Assembly (NCBI RefSeq): GCF_027923705.1
Contig: NZ_AP026442.1
Coordinates: 2,108,001 to 2,172,000, forward strand
DNA: 64,000 bases
Reading direction: 5' to 3'
From: Cellulomonas sp. NTE-D12
GTDB lineage: Bacteria > Actinomycetota > Actinomycetes > Actinomycetales > Cellulomonadaceae
Below are positions 34,313 to 41,834 of the stretch, one piece after another (positions within the stretch are counted from its first letter, which is position 1; every line of letters starts with the position of its first letter). Made by a program: the position numbers and the translations under genes. Below the pieces are notes generated by a model. It searched no databases, had not been told where the DNA came from, and saw nothing but the letters and a program-made list of their open reading frames with translations.

Positions 34313-35751
34313 CAGCCGACGGCACCTTCCATCTGGAGCTCGATGAGGCGGTTGAGCTCGAGCGCGTACTCCATGGGCAGCTCACGCGCGATGGGCTCGA
34401 CGAACCCGCGCACGATCGTGGCCACGGCCTCCTGCTCGGGCAGGCCTCGGGACATCAGGTAGAACAGCTGGTCCTCGCTCACCCGCGAGACGGTCGCCTC
34501 GTGGCCCATCGTCACGTCGTCCTCGCGGACGTCGACGTACGGGTAGGTGTCCGACCGGGAGATCTGGTCCACCAGCAGCGCGTCGCAGAGCACGCTCGAG
34601 CGGGACCCCTCGGCACCCTCGAGGATCTGCACCAGCCCGCGGTAGGAGCAGCGGCCGCCGCCGCGCGCCACCGACTTGGACACGATGTGGCTGGACGTGT
34701 TCGGGGCGGCGTGCACCATCTTCGAGCCGGTGTCCTGGTGCTGGCCCTCTCCCGCGAAGGCGATCGACAGCGTCTCGCCGCTGGCGTGCTCGCCCATCAG
34801 GTAGACGGCCGGGTACTTCATGGTGACCTTGGAGCCGATGTTGCCGTCGACCCACTCCATGGAGCCGCCCTCGGCCACGGTCGCCCGCTTGGTGACCAGG
34901 TTGTACACGTTGGTCGACCAGTTCTGGATGGTCGTGTACCGCACGCGGGCGTTCTTCTTCACGATGATCTCGACCACGGCGGAGTGCAGCGAGTCGCTCT
35001 GGTAGATCGGCGCCGTGCAGCCCTCGACGTAGTGCACGTACGAGCCCTCGTCCGCGATGATCAGCGTCCGCTCGAACTGGCCCATGTTCTCGGTGTTGAT
35101 CCGGAAGTAGGCCTGCAGCGGGATGTCGACGTGGACGCCCGGCGGCACGTAGACGAACGACCCGCCCGACCACACCGAGGTGTTCAGCGAGGCGAACTTG
35201 TTGTCCCCCGGCGGGATGACGGAGCCGAAGTACTGCTCGAAGATCTCCGGGTACTGCTTGAGGCCGGAGTCGGTGTCGAGGAAGACGACGCCCTGCTTCT
35301 CCAGCTCCTCCTGGATCTGGTGGTACACCACCTCGGACTCGTACTGCGCGGCGACGCCGGCGACGAGGCGCTGCTTCTCCGCCTCCGGGATGCCGAGCCG
35401 GTCGTACGTGTTCTTGATGTCCTCGGGCAGGTCCTCCCAGCTCGCGGCCTGCTTCTCCGTCGACCGGACGAAGTACTTGATGTTGTCGAAGTCGATGCCG
35501 GACAGGTCGGCACCCCACGACGGCATCGGCTTCTTGTCGAAGAGGCGCAGGGCCTTCAGGCGCGTCTTCAGCATCCACTCGGGCTCGCTCTTCAACGCGG
35601 AGATGCCGCGCACCACCTCCTCGGACAGGCCGCGGCGCGCGGTGGCACCGGCGAGGTCCGTGTCGTGCCAGCCGTAGCCGTAGGTCCCGATCGAGGCGAT
35701 GGCCTCGTCCTGGGTCAGAGGCGTGGTGATCGGCTCCGTGGGTGCGCTCAT
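34312..35751 (-). CDS. sufB: Fe-S assembly scaffold subunit SufB
   Basis: This 479-residue protein is the cluster-building subunit. It has the conserved VYVPPGVHVDIPLQAYFRIN, YVHYVEGCTAP (Cys) and SVARGGGRCSYRGLVQI (a conserved Cys), with QLFYLMSRGLPEQEAVA at the C-terminus. No intein is present; in M. tuberculosis SufB carries one, so this copy is the plain type. The start MSAPTEPITTPLTQDEAI overlaps the sufR stop by four bases (ATGA). Confidence 0.97.
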   Translation of the reverse strand: MSAPTEPITTPLTQDEAIASIGTYGYGWHDTDLAGATARRGLSEEVVRGISALKSEPEWMLKTRLKALRLFDKKPMPSWGADLSGIDFDNIKYFVRSTEKQAASWEDLPEDIKNTYDRLGIPEAEKQRLVAGVAAQYESEVVYHQIQEELEKQGVVFLDTDSGLKQYPEIFEQYFGSVIPPGDNKFASLNTSVWSGGSFVYVPPGVHVDIPLQAYFRINTENMGQFERTLIIADEGSYVHYVEGCTAPIYQSDSLHSAVVEIIVKKNARVRYTTIQNWSTNVYNLVTKRATVAEGGSMEWVDGNIGSKVTMKYPAVYLMGEHASGETLSIAFAGEGQHQDTGSKMVHAAPNTSSHIVSKSVARGGGRCSYRGLVQILEGAEGSRSSVLCDALLVDQISRSDTYPYVDVREDDVTMGHEATVSRVSEDQLFYLMSRGLPEQEAVATIVRGFVEPIARELPMEYALELNRLIELQMEGAVG

Positions 35752-36536
35752 GCTGTCGGTCCTTCCGTCGCGATCACGGGGGTGGTCGGTGCTGCTGGGA
35801 CCCGGCGGGTGCCGGTGGGGATGCTGCCGGTCGGGATGCTGGTGGTGCAGACGTGGCCGCCAGAGGTCAGCGTCGCCAGGCGCTGGACGTGCACGCCGAG
35901 CAGGTGGCCGAACGCGCGGGTCTCCGCCTCGCACAGCTGCGGGAACTGGGCCGCGACGTCCTGCACGGGGCAGTGACCCTGGCACAGCTGCACGGCGTCG
36001 GTGCCCGGGACCGGACGCGCCGACGCGGCATAGCCGTGGTCGTCCAGAGCCCGCGCGAGCGCCTCCGCACGGGCGGTCATGTCGGTCCCGGCTGCGTCGA
36101 CCGCCGGGGCGATCTGCCGCTCCAGGTCGCCGACACGCTCGGCGGCGAACTTCTCGACCGCCTCCTCGCCGGCGGCGCTGGCGAGGAACGCGAGCGCCTC
36201 CGCGGCGATCTCGGCGTACCGGTGCTCCAGGTCGTGCTGGCCCCGGGTCGCGACGACGAACCGGCGGGCCGGACGTCCGCGCCGGGCACGTGCACCGCCC
36301 GTCGCCGCGTGCGGTGCGATCTGCCCGTTGTGCTCCAGCGCGGACAGGTGGCGCCGCACCCCCGCCGGGGTCAGGTCGAGCGCAGCGGCCAGCTCGACGG
36401 CGCTGATCGGCCCGTCCGCGGCGATCAGCTCGAGCACGCGCTGCCGCGTCCGGGTCTCCAGGTCGTCCACCCGCCCGGAGGACGCTCCGGCGAGCACGCC
36501 TCCGGCCGGCACGACGACGGGCAGCAGGCTGCTCAT
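35748..36536 (-). CDS. sufR: Transcriptional regulator of the suf operon (SufR-like)
   Basis: This 262-residue regulator has an N-terminal winged-helix DNA-binding domain (about residues 27-90: RQRVLELIAADGPISAVELA, then LTPAGVRRHLSALE) of the ArsR/DeoR-like SufR family. A dimerisation region follows, then a C-terminal iron-sulfur site with Cys185, Cys189 (CQGHCP), Cys202 and Cys230. The C-x3-C-x12-C pattern matches SufR proteins that bind a cluster and repress the suf operon when holo. It is the first gene of the operon, and ATG at 36536 is preceded by GGAGGT. A palindromic operator candidate lies about 90 bp upstream. Autoregulation is inferred. Confidence 0.9.
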   Translation of the reverse strand: MSSLLPVVVPAGGVLAGASSGRVDDLETRTRQRVLELIAADGPISAVELAAALDLTPAGVRRHLSALEHNGQIAPHAATGGARARRGRPARRFVVATRGQHDLEHRYAEIAAEALAFLASAAGEEAVEKFAAERVGDLERQIAPAVDAAGTDMTARAEALARALDDHGYAASARPVPGTDAVQLCQGHCPVQDVAAQFPQLCEAETRAFGHLLGVHVQRLATLTSGGHVCTTSIPTGSIPTGTRRVPAAPTTPVIATEGPTA

Positions 36537-36623
36537 GCGCACCTCCACAGGAGACGGGTTGACCGGTGCGACGAGCACCGGCTCGAGATGTCCAGGACCG
36601 ACGCGGTGGTCGCTCCTGATATC

Positions 36624-36641
36624 GGCAACATCCTTGTTGCC
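36624..36641. promoter_or_regulatory. Candidate SufR operator palindrome
   Basis: GGCAACA-TCCT-TGTTGCC is a perfect 7+7 palindrome with a 4-bp spacer. It lies 88 bp upstream of the sufR start, in an AT-richer stretch of an otherwise GC-rich window. It overlaps a plausible minus-strand promoter (TTGGCA -35-like hexamer inside the palindrome region and GATATC/TATCAG as -10 candidates). It is the most likely site for SufR binding; this is inferred from position and symmetry. Confidence 0.6.
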
Positions 36642-36723
36642 AAAATACATCCCGGCAAGCAAGGCCTGCCTTCCTCGTCCGCGATGCGGCCACCGCGCGG
36701 GACGCGACGCGCGAGCTGCCCGG

Positions 36724-38385
36724 TCAGGCGCCCTTCGCGTCGCCGTACGACGTGGCCGTCCCCACGGAGAGCGGGAACTCGACCGGGAAGTCGCCGAACA
36801 GCAGCCGCCCGGCGGCCACCGCGGCGGCACGGACCTCCTCGACCACCACGGGGGCCAGGGCCGTCGGGGTGTGGACCACAAGCTCGTCGTGCAGGAAGTA
36901 GACGAGGTGCGGGCGCGCGGCGAACGGCTCCGCCGCGCGACCGACCGCAGCCGTCGGTCCCATCGCCCACAACCTGCGCCGCGTCTCCGCGATCCAGGCC
37001 AGGGCCCACTCCGCTGCCGTGCCCTGCACGACGAAGTTCCTGGTGAAGCGGCCCCAGCCCCGGCTCGCCACCCGGGCCCGGGACTCCTCGCCCGCACCTG
37101 CGTCATCGGACAGCGCCTCAACCTGGGATCGGGCCCAGGCCGCCCCCGGCCGCGGCGAGCCCCGTCCCAGCAGGGTCGACACCACCTCCCCGCGCTCGCC
37201 GGCGCGAGCGGCCGCCTCGACGTACGCCAACGCGTCCGAGTACGCCCGGGCGATCCGCGGCAGCACCGCTGCGCTCGCGCCGGTGGTGCCGCCGTAGAGC
37301 GCGCCCAGCATGCCGACCTTCGCCAGCGCCCGCTCCGGCACCACCCCGGCCGCCACCATCGCGGCGTAGAGGTCGTGGCCCCGGCCCGCTGCGGCGAGCT
37401 GCTCGTCGTGCGCCAGCCCGGCCAGCACGCGCGGCTCCAGCTGCGCCGCATCGGCGACGACCAGGCTCCACCCCTCGTCGGCACGCACGGCATCGCGCAG
37501 GTGACGCGGCAGCTGGAGGGCACCACCGCCGCTGCTGCCCCACCGACCGGTGACCACCCCTCCGACCACGTACTCGGGACGGAAGCGCCCGTCGTGCACC
37601 CAGGTGTCCAGCCACGCCCAGCCGTTGGCGGTGTGCAGGCGTGACAGCCGCTTGTACTCCGTCAGCGGTGCGACGGCTGCGTGGTCCAGACCCTCGAGCT
37701 CCCACTTCCGGGTCGAGGTCACCGGCAGTCCTACGCGGCGCAGCGCACGGAGCAGGTCCGGTTGCGAGTCGGGGTTCAGCGCCGGTGCGTCCAGCTCCGA
37801 CCGCAGCTGCTCCGCGAGCTGCTCGAGACGGTGGGGCCGCTCACCGGCGCGCGGACGTGGCCCGAGGAGCGAGCGGAGCACCTCGTCGTGCACCGCCGGG
37901 TCCCACGGCACGCCGGCGTGTCGCATCTCCGCCGCCGCCAGCGCACCGGCCGACTCGGCAGCCAGCAGCAGCCTCAACCGTGCCGGTGGGGCGGCGTGCT
38001 CGACCGCCTCGTGCTGCGCGGTCAGCTCCGCCAGGCACGTCTCCTCGTCGAGCGGCCGCTCGGCCCGGACCTCGTCGAAGAGCGTCTCGGCGGGAGGTCC
38101 GGGCTCGGCCGGAGCCGGCGCGTCGAACGGGCCGGCCGCGGCGGTCGCCAGCCTCGAGGTGGCGACGGCCGGCGCGAGGCGCAGGACGCGATGCGCGAGC
38201 CGCAGGTCCAGGCAGCGATCGACCCGGACCCCGTCGGCCAGCAGGCCGGGGTACAGGGCCGACGTGTCGCTCCACACCCAGCGCGGCGCCGACTCGCGGC
38301 CGACCACGGCGTGCGGCACCCCCCGGTCCACGCGGCGCACCCGTGCGGTCACCCCGTCGGGGTGCCGGGTGACCAGGAGCAGCAC
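36724..38385 (-). CDS. PolI-type DNA polymerase (exonuclease domain missing or degenerate)
   Basis: This 553-residue family A polymerase has motif A VADAAQLEPRVLAGLAHD, the O-helix RALAKVGMLGALYGG (Arg and Lys for dNTP binding) and motif C YFLHDELVVHT. The finger/palm core covers about residues 200-550. The N-terminal 150 residues have neither a 5' nuclease nor recognisable Asp/Glu residues of a 3'-5' exonuclease (DxE motif), so it is not a standard PolA of about 900 residues. Similar stand-alone polymerases occur in actinobacteria and are usually annotated bifunctional exonuclease/polymerase; the exonuclease activity is doubtful here. GGGAGGGTG precedes the GTG at 38385. Confidence 0.85.
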   Translation of the reverse strand: MLLLVTRHPDGVTARVRRVDRGVPHAVVGRESAPRWVWSDTSALYPGLLADGVRVDRCLDLRLAHRVLRLAPAVATSRLATAAAGPFDAPAPAEPGPPAETLFDEVRAERPLDEETCLAELTAQHEAVEHAAPPARLRLLLAAESAGALAAAEMRHAGVPWDPAVHDEVLRSLLGPRPRAGERPHRLEQLAEQLRSELDAPALNPDSQPDLLRALRRVGLPVTSTRKWELEGLDHAAVAPLTEYKRLSRLHTANGWAWLDTWVHDGRFRPEYVVGGVVTGRWGSSGGGALQLPRHLRDAVRADEGWSLVVADAAQLEPRVLAGLAHDEQLAAAGRGHDLYAAMVAAGVVPERALAKVGMLGALYGGTTGASAAVLPRIARAYSDALAYVEAAARAGERGEVVSTLLGRGSPRPGAAWARSQVEALSDDAGAGEESRARVASRGWGRFTRNFVVQGTAAEWALAWIAETRRRLWAMGPTAAVGRAAEPFAARPHLVYFLHDELVVHTPTALAPVVVEEVRAAAVAAGRLLFGDFPVEFPLSVGTATSYGDAKGA

Positions 38386-38462
38386 CCGACCACCCTCCCG
38401 CACACCACCCACACGGCGCGCGGTCCGCCACCGCCCGCGCCAGGGGCCACAGGGCGCCGGGA

Positions 38463-38468
38463 TAGAGT
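38463..38468 (+). promoter_or_regulatory. TAGAGT -10 hexamer for the ABC exporter ATPase
   Basis: TAGAGT ends 7 nt before the GTG at 38476, with no ribosome binding site. Leaderless start inferred. Confidence 0.5.
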
Positions 38469-38475
38469 CGCGCCC

Positions 38476-39399
38476 GTGCCGCTCTCCCCAGCCGTCGAGG
38501 TGACGGGGCTGCTCAAGCGCTACGGCACGGACGTCGCGGTCGAGGGGCTCGACCTGGTCGCGGAGTCCGGACGGGTGACCGCGGTGCTCGGCCCCAACGG
38601 CGCCGGCAAGACGACCACCGTCGAGATCTGCGAGGGTCTGCGACATCGCGACGGCGGCGACGTGCGGGTCCTGGGCCTCGACCCCGCGCACGACGCCACG
38701 ACGCTGCGACCGCTGGTCGGCGTGATGCTCCAGGACGGCGGACTGCCGAACACGCAACGGGCGGGCGACGTCCTGGAGCACGTCGCGCGCATGTACGCCG
38801 ACCCGGTCGACACCGGCGAGCTGACGGAGCGCCTCGGCCTGCGCACGTTCGCGCGCACCTCCGTGCGACGGCTGTCCGGCGGCGAGCGGCAGCGGCTCGC
38901 GCTCGCCGTGGCGCTCGTCGGACGTCCCCGTCTGGTCTTCCTCGACGAGCCGAGCGCGGGGCTGGACCCCCAGGCGCGACACGCCGTGTGGGACCTCGTC
39001 GGCGAGCTGTCCGCCGACGGGGTGTCCGTGGTGCTCACCACGCACTTCATGGCCGAGGCCGAGGCCCTGGCGGACCACGTCGTGATCGTCGACCACGGGC
39101 GTGCGATCGCCTCCGGCACGGTCGCCGAGCTCGTCGCCTCGGGAGGCACCACCACGCTGCGCGTCGAGGCCGCGAAGCCCCTCGACCCGGCCGCGCTGGC
39201 GACGGCGCTGGGATCGGCGTTCACGGTCGAGGCCGCCGGCCGCACGGCCTGCAGCGTCACCGGACCTGTCGACCCCAGGTCGGTGGCTGCCGTCACGGCG
39301 ACGCTCGCCGACGCGGACGTGCAGGTCACCCGCCTGGAGCTCGGCCGCCGCACGCTCGAGGACGTCTTCCTCGACCTGACCGGGCGGAGCCTGCGATGA
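38476..39399 (+). CDS. ABC transporter ATP-binding protein (exporter type)
   Basis: This 307-residue ATPase has Walker A GPNGAGKTTTVE near residue 43, signature LSGGERQRLALAVAL, Walker B LVFLDEPSAGLDP and the switch His in LTTHFMAEAEAL. The C-terminal 80 residues match the DrrA/CcmA-type exporter ATPases. It is paired with the following permease. Location beside ctaA and suf genes matches Rv1458c/Rv1457c, whose substrate is unknown; a role in heme or oxidase maturation is possible but unproven. Confidence 0.9.
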   Translation: MPLSPAVEVTGLLKRYGTDVAVEGLDLVAESGRVTAVLGPNGAGKTTTVEICEGLRHRDGGDVRVLGLDPAHDATTLRPLVGVMLQDGGLPNTQRAGDVLEHVARMYADPVDTGELTERLGLRTFARTSVRRLSGGERQRLALAVALVGRPRLVFLDEPSAGLDPQARHAVWDLVGELSADGVSVVLTTHFMAEAEALADHVVIVDHGRAIASGTVAELVASGGTTTLRVEAAKPLDPAALATALGSAFTVEAAGRTACSVTGPVDPRSVAAVTATLADADVQVTRLELGRRTLEDVFLDLTGRSLR

Positions 39400-40142
39400 C
39401 CACCGCCGCCCCCGCCTCCAGGCGGATCGCCGCGCAGAGCGCCTTCGAGCTGCGCGCGGTGCTCCGCAACGGCGAGCAGGTGATGGTGACGGTCCTGCTG
39501 CCGCTGATCCTGCTGGGCGGCCTCGCGCGGGCCACCTTCGTCGCGCTGGACACGGGCGGCGCGACCCGCATCGACCTGGTCACACCGGGCGTGCTCGCGT
39601 TCGCGCTGATGAGCTCGGCCTTCACCTCACCGGCGATCACCACGGCGTTCGACCGGCGCAACGGCGTGCTGCGCCTGATGGCGACCACCCCGCTCGGCCC
39701 CACCGGGCTGCTCGTCGGCAAGCTCGTCGCCGTGCTGGCCGTGCAGGTGATGCAGGTCGTGGTGATCGGCGGTGCGGCCGTCGCGCTCGGCTGGCGACCC
39801 GAGCCGGGCGGCATCCTGCCGGCGGTCGTGGCCTGGCTGCTCGGCACCACGGCGTGGGGCGCGGCCGCCCTGCTCGCCGCAGGACGGGTCCGTGCCGAGG
39901 CGGTCATCGCGCTGGCGAACCTCGTGCTGGTGCTCCTCGCCTTCGGCGGGGTGGTGCTTCCCGCGAGCGTGCTGCCCGCCGGGCTCGCCCACGTCGTCGG
40001 CTGGCTGCCGTCGGGCGCGCTCGGCGAGTCGCTGCGTGCCGCGCTGCTGCACGGCACGTGGGCCGCCGGACCGCTGGCGGTGCTCGCCGTGTGGGCGGTC
40101 GCGCTGTCCGCCGCGGCCGCCCGCTGGTTCCGCTGGTCGTAG
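39396..40142 (+). CDS. ABC-2 type exporter permease
   Basis: This 248-residue membrane protein has six hydrophobic segments (for example VMVTVLLPLILLGGLA, LVTPGVLAFALMSSAFT, LVAVLAVQVMQVVVIGGAAVA, LANLVLVLLAFGGVVLP) and the ABC-2 permease features AITTAFDRRNGVLRLMATTPLG. It forms a two-gene exporter with the preceding ATPase (ATG overlaps the stop by four bases). The substrate is unknown. Confidence 0.9.
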   Translation: MTTAAPASRRIAAQSAFELRAVLRNGEQVMVTVLLPLILLGGLARATFVALDTGGATRIDLVTPGVLAFALMSSAFTSPAITTAFDRRNGVLRLMATTPLGPTGLLVGKLVAVLAVQVMQVVVIGGAAVALGWRPEPGGILPAVVAWLLGTTAWGAAALLAAGRVRAEAVIALANLVLVLLAFGGVVLPASVLPAGLAHVVGWLPSGALGESLRAALLHGTWAAGPLAVLAVWAVALSAAAARWFRWS

Positions 40143-40170
40143 CCCGCCGGGACCGGTTCCGGCGGCGATC

Positions 40171-40176
40171 TACCCT
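40171..40176 (+). promoter_or_regulatory. TACCCT -10 hexamer for leaderless ctaA
   Basis: TACCCT ends 7 nt before the GTG at 40184 and 1 nt before an in-frame GTG at 40178. The spacing favours initiation at 40184. Confidence 0.45.
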
Positions 40177-40183
40177 GGTGACC

Positions 40184-41152
40184 GTGACCAGCGCAGCGGC
40201 CTCCGCACCTCTCGTCCGCGACCGCCTCGACACCTGGCGCTGGCGCGCGGTGGTGGCCAACCTCGTCGCGCAGGTGCTGATCATCGTCACCGGCGGTCTG
40301 GTGCGCCTGACGGCCTCAGGTCTCGGCTGCTCGTCGTGGCCCAGCTGCGAGCCGGGACACTTCACGCCGACCGTGCACGACGCGACCAGCTACCACCCGT
40401 TCATCGAGTTCGGGAACCGCACCATCACCGGTGTCCTCGTCGTCGTCTCGCTCGCGGTCGCGCTCCTCGTCGGCCTGGACCGCCGTCGCTCGGCGTCCTA
40501 CCGCACGATGGCGTGGGTGCCCCTGGTCGGCGTGGTCGTCCAGGCCGTCGTCGGGGGGATGGCGGTCCTGTACCAGCTGCCGCCGGCCGTCGTCAGCGGC
40601 CACATGCTCCTGTCGATGGTGCTCGTCGCCGTGTCGACGTGGCTGGTGGTCCGCTCGCGCGAGAGCGACGCGGCGTCGACCCCCGTGGTGGACGGCGTCA
40701 CGCGCCGGCTGGTCGCCGGCCTCGGCGTCGCGGCCGTCGCCGTCGTGGTCCTCGGCGTCGTGGTGACCGGGGCCGGTCCGCACTCGGGCGACGACCGGGT
40801 CGGCTACCGGTTCGCCGTCGACCCGTTCCAGATGGCGCGCGTGCACTCGCTGGCGGTCTGGCTCTTCGTCGCGCTGCTCGTCGCCGTCCTGCTGCGGCTG
40901 CGCCGCACCGGACCGGCCCCCGCCCGTCGCGCCGCCTGGCTGCTCCTCGCCGTCACCGCGGCGCAGGCGCTGATCGGCTACGTCCAGCTGTTCACCGGGC
41001 TGCCCATCGCCCTGGTCGACCTGCACATGCTGGGGGCCGCCGCGCTCGTCGTCGCGGTCGTCCTGCTCGCCGGCACCCTCCGCACGCGCGGTCCGGTGCC
41101 TGCTCTCCCGGCGCCGGGTCCGCAGCCCGCTGCAGCGGCCCGCGCCGCCTGA
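40184..41152 (+). CDS. ctaA: Heme A synthase (CtaA/Cox15)
   Basis: This 322-residue membrane enzyme oxidises the heme O methyl group to give heme A for aa3 oxidase. It has eight predicted helices with the four conserved His: FIEFGNRTITG (near residue 68, His at HPF), SGHMLLSM, ARVHSLAVW and DLHMLG. A Cys pair CSSWPSC in the first extracellular loop matches the B. subtilis CtaA catalytic disulfide pair. SURF1 elsewhere in the window serves the same oxidase. No ctaB is present nearby. Confidence 0.94.
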   Translation: MTSAAASAPLVRDRLDTWRWRAVVANLVAQVLIIVTGGLVRLTASGLGCSSWPSCEPGHFTPTVHDATSYHPFIEFGNRTITGVLVVVSLAVALLVGLDRRRSASYRTMAWVPLVGVVVQAVVGGMAVLYQLPPAVVSGHMLLSMVLVAVSTWLVVRSRESDAASTPVVDGVTRRLVAGLGVAAVAVVVLGVVVTGAGPHSGDDRVGYRFAVDPFQMARVHSLAVWLFVALLVAVLLRLRRTGPAPARRAAWLLLAVTAAQALIGYVQLFTGLPIALVDLHMLGAAALVVAVVLLAGTLRTRGPVPALPAPGPQPAAAARAA

Positions 41153-41183
41153 CCGCCTCTCGAGGTCGGTCCACCGTCCCGCC

Positions 41184-41217
41184 GCGAGGCTCATGCTCCC
41201 GACGGCGGTGGCCTCGC
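41184..41217. terminator. Weak hairpin between convergent ctaA and NUDIX genes
   Basis: Arms GCGAGGC and GCCTCGC flank a 20-base loop, and the right arm overlaps the NUDIX stop by one base. A possible bidirectional terminator; the long loop lowers confidence. Confidence 0.3.
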
Positions 41218-41834
41218 TACGCCGTGACGACCTCGAGCGTGGACCAACCCGCAGCGCGGGCGGCCGCCGCCGCGAGGATCCCCACCACGGCCGTCGGGTT
41301 GTGCAGCCGTCCGCCGAGCACCGAGGCGACCGCCTCGTCGAGCGGCAGCCAGGAGGCGACCATCGTCGCCTCCTCGTCGATGCGCTCGTAACGGTCGCCG
41401 TGCGGCACCGGCGAGAGGTCCCGCGCCAGGTAGACCGTGATCGACTCGTCGGAGCTGCCCGGTGAGGTGAAGAAGTCGACCAGCCGCCACCACGAGGCCG
41501 CCCGCAGGTCGGCCTCCTCGGCGAGCTCGCGCGCTGCCGCAGCGACGGGGTCCTCCCCCTCGACGTCCAGCAGCCCGGCCGGCGGCTCCCACAGCTCCCG
41601 ACGGACCGGGTGCCGGTACTGGGACAGCAGCAGCACCCGGTCCTCGTCGTCCAGCGCGATCACACCGGCCGCACCGGGGTGCGCCGTGTACTCGCGCAGC
41701 ACAGGCTCGCCACCCAGGTCGACGTGGTCGGCGACCACGTCGAACACCGCCCCGTCGTGCAGCACGCGGTGCTGCACGACGGGACGGCTCGCGACCGTGT
41801 CGGTCGGCTCCGGGGTGGCGGGCCGGGTGGTCAT
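41217..41834 (-). CDS. NUDIX hydrolase (ADP-ribose pyrophosphatase type)
   Basis: This 205-residue enzyme has the NUDIX box GLLDVEGEDPVAAAARELAEEA (residues within the GX5EX7REUXEE pattern) and the N-terminal strand region HRVLHDGAVFDVVADHV. This matches the ADP-ribose diphosphatase subfamily, with a Mg2+-dependent active site. It is coupled to pyrG by an ATGA overlap, as in Rv1700/pyrG. The exact substrate is inferred. Confidence 0.93.
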   Translation of the reverse strand: MTTRPATPEPTDTVASRPVVQHRVLHDGAVFDVVADHVDLGGEPVLREYTAHPGAAGVIALDDEDRVLLLSQYRHPVRRELWEPPAGLLDVEGEDPVAAAARELAEEADLRAASWWRLVDFFTSPGSSDESITVYLARDLSPVPHGDRYERIDEEATMVASWLPLDEAVASVLGGRLHNPTAVVGILAAAAARAAGWSTLEVVTA

